Positions 32,783-42,052 of a stretch of DNA of 64,000 nt are shown piece by piece. A model generated the notes under the pieces. The model was not told the DNA's origin, made no database searches, and saw nothing but the letters and a program-made list of their open reading frames with translations. The number at the start of each line of letters is the position of its first letter. Within the stretch, counting starts at the first letter, position 1. Source of the DNA: Hyphomicrobiales bacterium. GTDB lineage: Bacteria > Pseudomonadota > Alphaproteobacteria > Rhizobiales > Beijerinckiaceae. The stretch is taken from the NCBI GenBank assembly GCA_027483945.1, contig JAIXTM010000009.1, forward strand, positions 226,455 through 290,454, given 5' to 3'. The position numbers and the translations under genes are program-made.

Positions 32783-34603
32783 TCAGACCGCCTCCTGCAG
32801 CGAGAGCCCGTCCGCCTGCAGCCGCCACATGCGGTCGAACAGGCCGCCGCGGGCGCGCAGGTCGGCCGCGGGGCCGTCCTCCACCACACGCCCGCCGCTC
32901 ATGACGATGATCCGGTCGAAGCTGGAGAGCGTGGAGAGCCGGTGCGCCACCGCGATCACCGTGCGGTCGCGCATGATGCGCACCAGGGCGTGCTGGATCT
33001 CCAGTTCCGATTCGGTGTCGAGGGCCGAGGTCGCTTCGTCCAGGATGATGATCGGCGAGGCCTTCAGGAAAGCGCGGGCGATGCCGATGCGCTGGCGCTG
33101 CCCGCCGGAGAGCTTGGTGCCGCGCTCGCCCACGACCGTCTGGTAGCCGTCGCTGAGCGATCGCACGAAGCCATCGCAATGGGCCGCCTTCGCCGCGGCG
33201 CGGATTTCCTCATCCGTCGCTTCCGGCCGGGCGAAGCGGATATTGTCGAGGACCGTGCGGTGGAAGAGCGTGATCTCCTGGGGCACCACCGCCAGGCTCT
33301 CGCGCAGGCTGTCCTGCGTCACGCCGGCCACCGGCTGCCCGTCGATCAGGATCTCGCCCTCCTGCACGTCGTAAAGGCGCTGCAGCAGGTGGATGAAGGT
33401 GGACTTGCCGGCGCCCGAGGGGCCGACCACGCCGACCTTCTGCCCGGCGGGGATGTGCAGGTTCAGCCCGTGCAGGGCGTCTCCGCCGCGTCCATAGGCG
33501 AAGCATACGTCGCGATAGACGATCTCGCCGCCCTGCGGCTTCAGCGTCGGCGCGTCCGGCAGGTCGCGCACGGTCTGCTGCTGGCCGATGACCCTCAGCG
33601 TGTCCTCGATGAAGCCGAATTGCTGGACCATGTCGACGAGGGAAAGCGCCATGTCCCGCGAGCCGTGCAGGATGCGGAAGGTGAGGGCGCTCACCACGAC
33701 GACATCGCCGGGCGAGATGCGGTCGCGGCTCCACAGGTCGACCGCCCAGAACAGCATGCCGCCCGCCATGACCCATAGGGCCACGTCGTGGATGAGCCGC
33801 GCCTTCTCCGTATACATCCAGCTCGCGCGCTGGGCGTCTGCCTCCGCCTCGAAATGGCCGGTCAGCCGGTCGCGCTCGCGCTGGCGGGCGGAAAAGGCCT
33901 TCACCGCCCACATATTGGCGATGACGTCGACGAGGTCGCCGCCGGCATGGCTCGCCTGCGCGGCGTAGGCGCGGTGGTAGTGCCGTCCCTGCTCGCCGAA
34001 CAGGATGAGCCCCGCCATGATCACGACGACGGCGGCGGCCAAAGCTAGCATCATGCGCCAGTCGACGGTCGCGAAGATCAGGAGCGCACCCACGAAATCC
34101 ACGCATGGCGGCAGGATGCGCCAGACGACCGTGTTGGTGAACGCGCCGAAATTCCCGGCCGTCGAGGTGATGCGCTGGCCGAGCGAACCGGCCAGGTTCT
34201 CGGCGAAATAGCGCATCGGCTGGCCGTTCAGGTATTCGAAGAGGTCGAGGCGCATGTCGACGCCCGCGCCCACCGTCACGCGGCAACCGAGCCAGCCGCT
34301 CAATCGCCACAACATGCTTTCCACCGCGATGATCCCGATGAAGATGGAGAGCGCGGTCCAGGCGCCCGACTGGTCGCGCGGACCGGCCATGGCGTCGACC
34401 AGCAGCTTCATCACGTATTGCACGGCGACCGCGCAGGCGGCGGCGCCGAGCACCATGACGATGAGGAGCGCGAACTGCGCCGGGCGCGCCAGCACGTAAT
34501 GGGTCACGAAGGCTGCGGGACCACGCAGGAACGGCGGTCGGCTGTCCCGGCGGGTCAGCCTGCGCAGGTCTCTGGACAGCGACCGCACCTTGCGCGCGAC
34601 CAT
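32783..34603 (-). CDS. ABC exporter, fused permease and ATPase
   Basis: 606 aa from the ATG at 34603, with GAGGA seven bases upstream. Six membrane segments in the first ~340 residues, including the start VTHYVLARPAQFALLIVMVL, then a nucleotide-binding domain: Walker A GPSGAGKST, Q-loop VVPQEITLFH, signature LSGGQRQRIGIARAF, Walker B IIILDEATSALD, H-loop AHRLST. A type IV (MsbA-like) half-transporter working as a homodimer. As the last gene of the glycan operon, 10 bases after the glycosidase-like gene, it probably exports the glycan or a lipid-linked sugar made by its neighbours; that is inference. Confidence 0.9.
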   Translation of the reverse strand: MVARKVRSLSRDLRRLTRRDSRPPFLRGPAAFVTHYVLARPAQFALLIVMVLGAAACAVAVQYVMKLLVDAMAGPRDQSGAWTALSIFIGIIAVESMLWRLSGWLGCRVTVGAGVDMRLDLFEYLNGQPMRYFAENLAGSLGQRITSTAGNFGAFTNTVVWRILPPCVDFVGALLIFATVDWRMMLALAAAVVVIMAGLILFGEQGRHYHRAYAAQASHAGGDLVDVIANMWAVKAFSARQRERDRLTGHFEAEADAQRASWMYTEKARLIHDVALWVMAGGMLFWAVDLWSRDRISPGDVVVVSALTFRILHGSRDMALSLVDMVQQFGFIEDTLRVIGQQQTVRDLPDAPTLKPQGGEIVYRDVCFAYGRGGDALHGLNLHIPAGQKVGVVGPSGAGKSTFIHLLQRLYDVQEGEILIDGQPVAGVTQDSLRESLAVVPQEITLFHRTVLDNIRFARPEATDEEIRAAAKAAHCDGFVRSLSDGYQTVVGERGTKLSGGQRQRIGIARAFLKASPIIILDEATSALDTESELEIQHALVRIMRDRTVIAVAHRLSTLSSFDRIIVMSGGRVVEDGPAADLRARGGLFDRMWRLQADGLSLQEAV

Positions 34604-34613
34604 GGCGCGTTCC

Positions 34614-35747
34614 TCATGCTGCCGCGGCGCTGGGGAGGCGCAGCGCTTCCGTCTGCCGCCGCAGCTCGCGGGCCGTGCGCTCGCAGACCGGCCGGGTGCC
34701 GTCCGGCCCGGCCTGGCCCAGAAGGCCGACCCGGCACATGCGGCCATTGTCCCACCCGGGATAATCGAGAACCGGATAGAGGCAGATGCCCGCGACCGGG
34801 ACCCCGCGCTCCCGTGCCTCCTTCACCTCGCCGCAGACATAATGCAGCCAGGAGGCGCGGGCGCTGCCTTCCGCGCCCGTCTCGGCGATGAGGATCGGTC
34901 GCCCGTAGCGGGCATGCACCTCGGCCAGCATGTCCGCCAGCGGCCGATAGGCGTGGTGGCCCATGGGGATGGTGGAGCCACCGAGATACCATTGGTTATG
35001 GGGGTAGAAATTGACGCCCACGATGTCGAGGCAACCGGCATGCCCGCCGAGATCCGGTTGCTGGCGGCCGCAGAGCAGGTCCACGGCCTCGAACTGCGAA
35101 ATCCGGTAGCGCTCGGCCTCGGCGACGCTGTCCGGCGCGGGCGAGCCGCTCTCCACATGGATGAGCGGTTCGGCGGTGACGAACCGCGCCTCCGGATCCG
35201 TCGCGCGGACCGCGTCGACGGCCGCGATCGCGGCACGCGCCAGCTGGCGCTTCAGCGGATGGCCGGCCCGCGTCGCCAGCGGATTGATGTGGCCGACCTC
35301 GCCGCCGGCCCAGGCCCAGAACGAGATCTCGTTCACGGGGCAATAGAACCGGGGCCCGGGCGCTTCGGTCCTGACCATTTGTGCCACCGCGGCGGCGAAG
35401 TGCCTGAACCGGTCGACGAAGTCCTCGGACCAGATGTCGATATCGTCGGGCCAGCCGTAATGGCACAGGTCCCAGATCACCTCCGTGCCGGTGCGGCTGG
35501 CGGCCTTGAGCATGGGCAGGAAGCTCGACCAGTCGTAATGGCCGGGCCGGGTCTCGATCCGGTGCCAGCGAATGCCGTCGCGCACCGTCCGCATGCCGTG
35601 TTCGGCGAGCTGGCGGTAATCGGCCTCGGCCAGCCGGTCGTGCTCCGTGGCCGCCAGCAGGTCGAGGCGCGTGCCGTCCGCCCGCCGGTGGGTCGAGCAT
35701 TCGAACCCGCCGAGGAACGGCGTGGCGAAGGGCGACGTATCGCTCAT
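34614..35747 (-). CDS. GH1-like glycosidase or glycan-modifying protein
   Basis: 377 aa. TIM-barrel glycosidase pattern: FLGGFECSTHRRADGTRLDL near the start, GMRTVRDGIRWHRIETRPGH, VIWDLCHYGWP, acid/base Glu in FYCPVNEISFWAW and nucleophile Glu in ILIAETGAEGSA, with VGVNFYPHNQWY between. The style matches clan GH-A (GH1-like) but it is shorter than normal GH1 (about 450). No signal peptide, so cytoplasmic action. Start overlaps the stop of the upstream fusion gene (ATGA). Its place in a glf operon suggests acting on a galactofuranose-type intermediate; unproven. Confidence 0.75.
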   Translation of the reverse strand: MSDTSPFATPFLGGFECSTHRRADGTRLDLLAATEHDRLAEADYRQLAEHGMRTVRDGIRWHRIETRPGHYDWSSFLPMLKAASRTGTEVIWDLCHYGWPDDIDIWSEDFVDRFRHFAAAVAQMVRTEAPGPRFYCPVNEISFWAWAGGEVGHINPLATRAGHPLKRQLARAAIAAVDAVRATDPEARFVTAEPLIHVESGSPAPDSVAEAERYRISQFEAVDLLCGRQQPDLGGHAGCLDIVGVNFYPHNQWYLGGSTIPMGHHAYRPLADMLAEVHARYGRPILIAETGAEGSARASWLHYVCGEVKEARERGVPVAGICLYPVLDYPGWDNGRMCRVGLLGQAGPDGTRPVCERTARELRRQTEALRLPSAAAA

Positions 35748-37978
35748 TTGGGAGCCGACCATTCCGGCAGGGCCGAATCGGCGGGACGGCGCGGCATCGC
35801 CTTGGCCGGAGCCGCCCGAGGGGTCGCCTCTGCGACCTCCCGCAGGTGCCGGATGAACTCGCAGTCGCGCAGATACCGGGCGATGGCGCTGTCCAGCGTC
35901 GGCATGACGCGGCCGCGTTCGCTGGTGAGTGCCGTCGCGACCGTCGGCCCGCCATCGGCGTCCACCAGCGAGGCATCGAGCCCCGCCGCCCGCGCGACGC
36001 TGCGGATCAGGTCCGCGCGCCTGACGGCGCCGTCATTGACGAGGTGCCAGATGCCGCGATCGCCATCGATCAGCAGGTCGAACGTCGCATGGGCGAGGTC
36101 CGGCAGGTAGGCGGGCGATTCCAGCGCGTCGGCGATCCGGATCGGGAGGTCGGAGGCCAGGCGCAGCAGAGCCCTCGCCAGGATGTCGCCGTTGTCCCAC
36201 GGGCCGAATGTCGGCCCCGTCCGGATGACGAGCGCGTCGTGATGGCCTTCGAGGATCGCCCGCTCGGCCTGCGCGGCCAGCGTTCCGCCGGACCCGGCGG
36301 CGTCGGGCGCGTCGCCTTCCGGCCGCGGACCGGCGCGGCTGGCGAAGACCTGGTCGGTCGAATAGGCCGCGAAGGCGATGTCCGCGCGGGAGCACGCGGC
36401 GGCGAGCGCGACGGCCGCGTCCGCCTCCCGGCTCCGCCGCTGCATGGCTTCCGGGCCCGTCTCCGTGCCGTATTCGGCGGCATGGATCACCGCCCATGGC
36501 TCGTGGCCGGCGAGAAGGCCGTCGAGAGCCGCCGGGACGTCCGCCACGCTACGCTCCGCGTGGACATGTTCCAGCCCGCGATGGTCGGCGATCCGCGCCA
36601 GCGCCCGCCCGAGGCCGCCGGCTCCACCGACAATGAGCACGGGGCGGCGGCGACGGGCTTCCGGCGCCGGCACGGTCACGGATGGCTGGTAGAACCGTTC
36701 GTCGCGCAGCCACCAGCCCTTCGTGTCGAGGACCGGATGGTCGAAACGGCCATCCCGGACCAGGGCCTGGGCCGCGCGGCCGAGCGCGGTGCGGCGCGGC
36801 CGAGGCGACCGGACATCGAAGGCGCCGGGTTCGTAGCAGCCGTCCCGCCGCGTCAGCAGGCTGCTCCAGTCCATCGTGCCGAAGAGTGCCCAGACGGTGA
36901 CGGCGCGGATATCCACCCCCTCCCCATGGAGCGTGTTCGCAGCCGTCCAGACCTCGTGCAGCCAGCGCAACTGCTCGTCGCGGCTGCAGCCGTGATGGGC
37001 CTCCGTGATCGCGATCGGCAGGCGGTAACGGTCCCAGGTCTCGCGCAGCCGGGCCTCTGCGCCGGTCGATCCCGGCGGCAGCGGTACGCGCACGGCCTCC
37101 AGGTCGGCATAGCGATGGCGCCCGTTGCCGCCCCCGCGATGGCCCGCCGGCCAGCGGCCGCGCCTGTGCTCCAGGAAGCGGTCGCTCGTCAGATAATGGT
37201 TGATGCCGATGACGTCCGGCGGGCACGGCTGGTCACGCATCGCCAGGAGCGTGCCCCGCTCGATCCCGTGCTCCAGCAGCTGTTCGAACCAGGGATGGTC
37301 CGGGCCGACGCGGCCCGTGAGCAGGTCGAAGGTCAGCCAGCGCCGCTCGTTCTCGTAGTCGGCCTGGTACCCGAGGAGCGGCGTGCTGAACGTCCGGCCG
37401 AGATCCTCGGTCTGGATCAGCGCGGCCTGCGGATTGACCCGGCGCACCGCCTTCATCGCGGCTGCCGTGGCGCGGCACTGGTTGACCAGCGCTTGGGCGA
37501 AGTCGCGGACGTTCCGCCGGTGCGGATACCAGTGCCCGTAAAGCGCGCTGAACCGGGCTGTGGTCAGCGGCTCGTTGACGGGCGTATAGGCGTCGACCCA
37601 CGGATACCGCTCGGCGACCCGCGCCGCGTGGCGCGCCAGGAGGTCCGGGAAGGCCGGGTCGAGCAGGTTCGTGTAGTGCGGACCGCTGCCGTGATGGACA
37701 AGGCCGACCACGGGACGGATCCCGGCGTCCCGCAGCCGCCGCATCCGGTCGTCGTGCCAGCTGAAATCGGCGCGCCCGGGTGTCTCGGGCGACACGCTCT
37801 CCCATAGCACGGGATAGCGCAGCGTCCGGATGCCGAGCGCCGCGATCTCCGCGATGTCGTCAGGCCGGTCGCGGTGCCCGGTCTCCGCCAGCTGGTCGCG
37901 CCAGCGGTTCCGGATCCGGGCCACCGTGCATTCCACGCCGCCCCACACCTCCGGCCGGTTCGAGCGGGCCTTCGTCAT
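35744..37978 (-). CDS. Fusion: GH1-like glycosidase plus RmlD-like sugar reductase
   Basis: 744 aa. Residues ~1-430 are a GH1-like barrel: PEVWGGVECTVARIRNRWRD, LGIRTLRYPVLWESVSP, acid/base Glu in DAYTPVNEPLTTARF, IGINHYLTSDRF and nucleophile Glu in IAITEAHHG. Residues ~450-744 are an extended SDR like dTDP-4-dehydrorhamnose reductase: VLIVGGAGGLGRALARI (Rossmann), VIHAAEYG, AFAAYSTDQVFASRAG and LVIRTGPTFGPWDNGD; the usual YxxxK is not obvious, so the reductase half may be altered. The start overlaps the glf stop (ATGA) and its end overlaps the next glycosidase gene. An unusual fusion whose product is likely a cell-surface sugar. Confidence 0.75.
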   Translation of the reverse strand: MTKARSNRPEVWGGVECTVARIRNRWRDQLAETGHRDRPDDIAEIAALGIRTLRYPVLWESVSPETPGRADFSWHDDRMRRLRDAGIRPVVGLVHHGSGPHYTNLLDPAFPDLLARHAARVAERYPWVDAYTPVNEPLTTARFSALYGHWYPHRRNVRDFAQALVNQCRATAAAMKAVRRVNPQAALIQTEDLGRTFSTPLLGYQADYENERRWLTFDLLTGRVGPDHPWFEQLLEHGIERGTLLAMRDQPCPPDVIGINHYLTSDRFLEHRRGRWPAGHRGGGNGRHRYADLEAVRVPLPPGSTGAEARLRETWDRYRLPIAITEAHHGCSRDEQLRWLHEVWTAANTLHGEGVDIRAVTVWALFGTMDWSSLLTRRDGCYEPGAFDVRSPRPRRTALGRAAQALVRDGRFDHPVLDTKGWWLRDERFYQPSVTVPAPEARRRRPVLIVGGAGGLGRALARIADHRGLEHVHAERSVADVPAALDGLLAGHEPWAVIHAAEYGTETGPEAMQRRSREADAAVALAAACSRADIAFAAYSTDQVFASRAGPRPEGDAPDAAGSGGTLAAQAERAILEGHHDALVIRTGPTFGPWDNGDILARALLRLASDLPIRIADALESPAYLPDLAHATFDLLIDGDRGIWHLVNDGAVRRADLIRSVARAAGLDASLVDADGGPTVATALTSERGRVMPTLDSAIARYLRDCEFIRHLREVAEATPRAAPAKAMPRRPADSALPEWSAPK

Positions 37979-39138
37979 GATGATGATTGCAGCGACGCGG
38001 CGGCGGGGACCGCCACCAGGGACGGGCTTCGGGACGGGGCGCGCGGCACGTCCGCCTCGATGCGGCGGAACGTGGCGAGCGCCTGCCCCACGACCTGGTC
38101 CATGTTGTAGTAGCGATAGGTCGCGAGCCGGCCGACGAACCACACGTCGGGTGTTTCCCGGGCCAGCGCTTCGTATTGCTTGAAGCGTTCCTGGTTCTCC
38201 GACCGCGGCACGGGATAGTAGGGATCGCCCGTGTCCGACGGATATTCGAAGGTCAGGCTGGTCTGGGGGTGCCGCTGGCCGGTGAGGTGCTTGTACTCGG
38301 TTACCCGCGTATAGGCGTGATCCATCGGGTAGTTCACCACCGCCACCGGCTGATGCCATTCCTGGTCCAGCGTCACGTGCCGGAACTGCAGCGAGCGGTA
38401 GAGCAGGGCGCCGAAGCGGAAGTCGAAATATTCGTCGATGGGCCCGGTGAAGATGAGCCGGCGGTAGCGGATATCGCCGCGCACGGCGCGGAAATCCGTC
38501 TCCAGCATGATCTCGATATTGGGATGGTCGAGCATCCGCTCGAACATCGCCGTGTAGCCGTGGAGCGGCATGTACTGAAACTGGTCGGAGAAATAGCGGT
38601 CGTCGCGATCGGTGCGGGTCGGCACGCGCGCGGTGACCGACTTGTCGAGTTCCGACGGATCGACGCCCCATTGCTTGCGCGTATAGCCGCGGAAGAACTT
38701 CTCGTAGAGCTCGCGGCCGACCCGGCTCACCACCACGTCCTCGGACGTGCGGATCTCGTCCACCGGCTCGGCCCGCTCGGCGAACCATCGCTCCAGCTCC
38801 TCGGAGGTCAGGTCGAGCCCGTAAAGCCGGTTGATCGTGTCGAGATTGATCGGGATCGGCAGAAGCTGGCCGTCCACCTGCGCCAGCACCCGGTGCTCGT
38901 AGGGCCGCCACTGGGTGAACCGCGACAGATAGGCGAAGATCGCCTCCGCGTTGGTGTGGAAGATGTGCGGGCCGTAGCGGTGGATGAGCACGCCTGAGCG
39001 GTCGTGGCAATCATAGGCATTGCCGCCGATATGCGGCCGCTTGTCGATGATGAGGACCTTTTCGTTCCGTTCCGTGGCGAGCCGCTCGGCCAGTACGCTG
39101 CCGGCGAAGCCCGCTCCGACGATGAGCCAGTCATACAT
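37975..39138 (-). CDS. glf: UDP-galactopyranose mutase
   Basis: 387-aa flavoenzyme that interconverts UDP-galactopyranose and UDP-galactofuranose. FAD-binding start MYDWLIVGAGFAGSVLAERL, then IIDKRPHIGGNAYD, HRYGPHIFHTN, FFRGYTRKQWGVDPSEL, PLHGYTAMFERML, FTGPIDEYFDFRFG and YRYYNMDQVVGQAL, all family marks including the substrate-binding Arg and Tyr residues. Length is normal. It provides the galactofuranose donor for this glycan operon. The start overlaps the end of the glycosyltransferase gene by 8 bases. Confidence 0.95.
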   Translation of the reverse strand: MYDWLIVGAGFAGSVLAERLATERNEKVLIIDKRPHIGGNAYDCHDRSGVLIHRYGPHIFHTNAEAIFAYLSRFTQWRPYEHRVLAQVDGQLLPIPINLDTINRLYGLDLTSEELERWFAERAEPVDEIRTSEDVVVSRVGRELYEKFFRGYTRKQWGVDPSELDKSVTARVPTRTDRDDRYFSDQFQYMPLHGYTAMFERMLDHPNIEIMLETDFRAVRGDIRYRRLIFTGPIDEYFDFRFGALLYRSLQFRHVTLDQEWHQPVAVVNYPMDHAYTRVTEYKHLTGQRHPQTSLTFEYPSDTGDPYYPVPRSENQERFKQYEALARETPDVWFVGRLATYRYYNMDQVVGQALATFRRIEADVPRAPSRSPSLVAVPAAASLQSSS

Positions 39139-40324
39139 GGGCGGCCTCCCCGATGGCGGCTGCGGGCAGGTTGCGGTCCGGACGTTTCATGGCCTGGGCC
39201 ATCCGGTGGGTCATGCCGTCCCAGGTCTGGTCCCAGGACATGCCCGACAGATGCCGGTCGACGCGGGCAAGCCAGTCCTCGCCGAGGCCGGCGAGCAGCG
39301 TCTCGGCACGGGCGACGAAATCCTCCGCTCCCTCCGCGATCTCGACGAGGCCGAGCTCGCCATAGGGCCGCACCACGTCGGTGATGGCGGTGGAGACGAC
39401 GGGTACGCCGGCGGCCAGGAATTCCGGCGTCTTGGTCGGGCTGATGAAGCGCGTCGACTCGTTCAGCGCGAAAGGCATGATCCCCACGTCCCAGCCGGCG
39501 AGATAGGCGGGCAGGTCCTGGTAGGACCGCGTGCCCAGCCAATGGATGTTGGGCAGCCGCGGCAGCGTCTCCGGATCGATCTTCACGACCGGCCCGATCA
39601 TCACGAACTGCCAGTCGGGTCGAAGCGCCGCGGCACGGGCGACCAGGTCGACATCCATGCGCTCGTCGATGACGCCGAAGAAGCCGAGGCGCGGCCGTGC
39701 GACGGCGGCCTGATCGGTGAGGTCGGCGCTGCGGCGGCGGCGGGCCTTGCCGAAATGGGCCTTGTCGATGCTGCTGGGGAAGGCATGGACGTTGCCGTGG
39801 CGGCCGCGCTTGGCCTCGTACAGGCTCTGCCCGCCCGTGAAGACGATGCCGGCGCGGCGGAACAGCTCCCGCTCCATCGCCAGCATGCGCGGGTGGGCGC
39901 CACGAAAGGCGGACAATTCGTCCATGTTGTCGTAGACGACGAGATCGGCGGAGAGGTGGCGCGTGAAGGGCAGCGCCATGGGCGTGTAGTACCAGAGCAC
40001 GGTCCGCGAGGCCGGCACGGATGCGACGAGGCCGTTGACCAGGCCCTTCAGCATGCGGGTGATGCGCGGCCCGTCGATGCCCTGCGGGAGGACCGGCACG
40101 ACGACGGATACGCCTTCGGGGCTGATCGTGGTGGTCAAATGCGGCCGCGCGTTCTCCTCGAAGACCGGCTCCTCGACGAAGTAGACCCGGTTGTCGGCGG
40201 CGGCCTTGCTCAGGAGATGCTGCGGCCGCTGGAACACGAAGTTCCACCGCAGATGGGAGAAGCAGATCACAGTAAATCCGTGAACGCGCTCGTCTTCACC
40301 GAGCGTGAAGTCTTCAATATCCAT
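39131..40324 (-). CDS. Glycosyltransferase, GT-B fold (GT4-like)
   Basis: 397 aa, first gene of the glycan operon. N-terminal part: ICFSHLRWNFVFQRPQHLLS, a segment typical of a GT-B subgroup, then VYDNMDELSAFRGAHP and GQSLYEAKRGRHGNVHAFPS. C-terminal part: RLGFFGVIDERMDVDLVARA, QFVMIGPVVKIDPETLPRLP, NIHWLGTRSYQDLPAYLAGW and TKTPEFLAAGVPVVSTAITD, with the E-x7-E-like donor site. Donor and acceptor unknown; given glf next to it, galactofuranose transfer is possible. The 175-base region upstream (40325-40499) has no gene and presumably carries the operon promoter. Confidence 0.85.
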   Translation of the reverse strand: MDIEDFTLGEDERVHGFTVICFSHLRWNFVFQRPQHLLSKAAADNRVYFVEEPVFEENARPHLTTTISPEGVSVVVPVLPQGIDGPRITRMLKGLVNGLVASVPASRTVLWYYTPMALPFTRHLSADLVVYDNMDELSAFRGAHPRMLAMERELFRRAGIVFTGGQSLYEAKRGRHGNVHAFPSSIDKAHFGKARRRRSADLTDQAAVARPRLGFFGVIDERMDVDLVARAAALRPDWQFVMIGPVVKIDPETLPRLPNIHWLGTRSYQDLPAYLAGWDVGIMPFALNESTRFISPTKTPEFLAAGVPVVSTAITDVVRPYGELGLVEIAEGAEDFVARAETLLAGLGEDWLARVDRHLSGMSWDQTWDGMTHRMAQAMKRPDRNLPAAAIGEAAHV

Positions 40325-40499
40325 GATGATGTCCTGGCTGCCGCCCAGCGGCGACGTATTGCGGGCACGATGCGAGGGTGGCCGACGCGGGGGAAACCAC
40401 CCGGAGAGTCGGCGACGCAGGAATTTAACAGACGGCGGCTGCGCTACGTTCCTTGGGCGGACAGATTGGTACGATGGCGTACGGGCGCGGCACTTTCCG

Positions 40500-41243
40500 T
40501 TATTGTGCAGCCGCGATCGCGGCCCAACGCGGCGATTGGCCCATCAGCCGCTCATATTCCTGTTCCGGGACGCCGTAGCTGTCGGCGGCGAGCCGTTCCA
40601 GGCACTGCCGGTCGAGCACCTGGATGTCGCCGCGTCGCGCCTTCACGGCCCTCAGTCCCTCGATGATATGCAGTTCGTCGGTGACGCCGGCGCGGCGCAC
40701 GCCGAGCATGAGGGCCAGGAACTCATGGGTCAGGGGCAATTGGTCGCCCTCGGTGCGGTCGTGGCACATCAGAAGCCAGCGGGCGAGCCGCTGGTTGAGG
40801 CTGTAGCGGCCGTTGGCGAGCGCCGTGTAGGCGACCTGGACATTCGCGCAATGAAGGCCCCGCAGCAGCATGCCCCGCAGCGCTTCGTCCATGCGCGTCG
40901 CTTCCTTGAGGTGCTCGACCTCGATGCGCAGGGCCGAGCCTGGAACCTGCATCAGCACCTCGTACGGGACATGATCCACGCCGAGCAGGACATGCGAGCC
41001 GATCATGCCTTCCCAGCCTGAAAGCCCCACCTCGATCCGCCGGCCTCGGGCGGCCTCTGCGATGATGGAGCAGACCCCTCGCTCGAGGAAGAAGACGTGG
41101 CGGGTGGCGCGGCGCGGCACGATAAGCACGGATTTCGTCGGCAGGTCCACGCGTTCAAGGTTAGGTGCGAGCCGGTCGAAGCTTGCAGGCTCGATCGTCG
41201 CCAGAAGGCGGTTCTTGCAGGACGATTGGGTCAAGGATGTCAT
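40500..41243 (-). CDS. Crp/Fnr-family transcription regulator
   Basis: 247 aa from the ATG at 41243, GGAGG nine bases upstream. N-terminal cyclic-nucleotide-binding-like barrel (LPTKSVLIVPRRATRHVFFL, GVCSIIAEAARGRRIEVGLS, GMIGSHVLLG) and a C-terminal helix-turn-helix (LTHEFLALMLGVRRAGVTDE). The FNR cysteine set for an Fe-S cluster is absent, so it is not an oxygen sensor of that type; the ligand is unknown. It reads toward the glycan operon and ends 176 bases before it, so it could regulate that operon. Confidence 0.85.
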   Translation of the reverse strand: MTSLTQSSCKNRLLATIEPASFDRLAPNLERVDLPTKSVLIVPRRATRHVFFLERGVCSIIAEAARGRRIEVGLSGWEGMIGSHVLLGVDHVPYEVLMQVPGSALRIEVEHLKEATRMDEALRGMLLRGLHCANVQVAYTALANGRYSLNQRLARWLLMCHDRTEGDQLPLTHEFLALMLGVRRAGVTDELHIIEGLRAVKARRGDIQVLDRQCLERLAADSYGVPEQEYERLMGQSPRWAAIAAAQ

Positions 41244-41408
41244 GGTGCCGGCCTCCGGCGAAACCGGGCGGCTGACCGCCCGTTCTGTTGAGGCACCGCC
41301 CAAGCTGTCGGAAGGGGCGTCGGAGGATGACCAGCGCTCGCTCTTTGGCTTCGCGCTGAGGGCGCCCAATCATGGTGAACGCGTTTGGGGGCAGAAGGTT
41401 CCATCGCG

Positions 41409-41891
41409 TCACCGCCCCGTTCCCCGCGCCCTGGCAAGCCACAGGCCGCCGGCGATCATGGCCGCGCCCCAGGCCAGAAAGCCGATGTCCCAGTAGATCC
41501 AGGTCTCGCGCGGCGCCGTCTCGTTGACATGGTGTAGGCCGAGAAGCTGATGGTTGATGGTTCCCTCCAGGAGGTTGAACGTGCCGAACCCGGTGAGAAT
41601 CCACCCGGCGAGCTGACGGCTGGAACCGGTGCGCCCCTGGTTCCCCGCCTGCCACAGAAGGACGATTCCCAGCGCGGTGAATGTCCACGCCGCGGCATGG
41701 AAAAGCCCGTCGAGCAGCGTGTTCCATTCCAGGTTCGAAACGCTGTTTGCCGGATAGCCCGCGCTCGTTGCCAGGTGGTGCCATTGCAGGACCTGGTGGA
41801 GCACGATGCCGTCGAAGAAGCCGCCGAGCCCGAGGCCCAGGAATATGCCGGCCACCGCCGGTGAGCGGAGGCCTGGCCTTGCGTCTATCAT
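41409..41891 (-). CDS. DUF2243 membrane protein
   Basis: 160 aa with four hydrophobic segments. DUF2243 marks: GLGGFFDGIVLHQVLQWHHL, DGLFHAAAWTFTALGIVLLW, GFGTFNLLEGTINHQLLGLH and WIYWDIGFLAWGAAMI. Conserved His residues within or near membrane segments suggest metal or heme contact, but nothing is established. ATG 41891 chosen because upstream residues are low-complexity. Lies between the Crp-like gene and hutX, same strand. Confidence 0.83.
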   Translation of the reverse strand: MIDARPGLRSPAVAGIFLGLGLGGFFDGIVLHQVLQWHHLATSAGYPANSVSNLEWNTLLDGLFHAAAWTFTALGIVLLWQAGNQGRTGSSRQLAGWILTGFGTFNLLEGTINHQLLGLHHVNETAPRETWIYWDIGFLAWGAAMIAGGLWLARARGTGR

Positions 41892-42052
41892 GGATGTCCC
41901 GCCGTGGCCCGGCCGCCGCGGGCGCGCAGGATGCGGTCCCGCCGGCGGCGCGCCTGTTCCGGCAAAGCCCGCATCACCGGCCATGTTCCGGAACGGTCCG
42001 GTTCCGCACCCTTTGCCGAACGAGCGCGGACCAGGACTTCAGGCGGCGGGCT

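Noticed and set aside
38808..40247. 479-codon frame inside glf and the glycosyltransferase gene
   Set aside because: Same strand, different frame; low-complexity Arg/Pro/Gly sequence.
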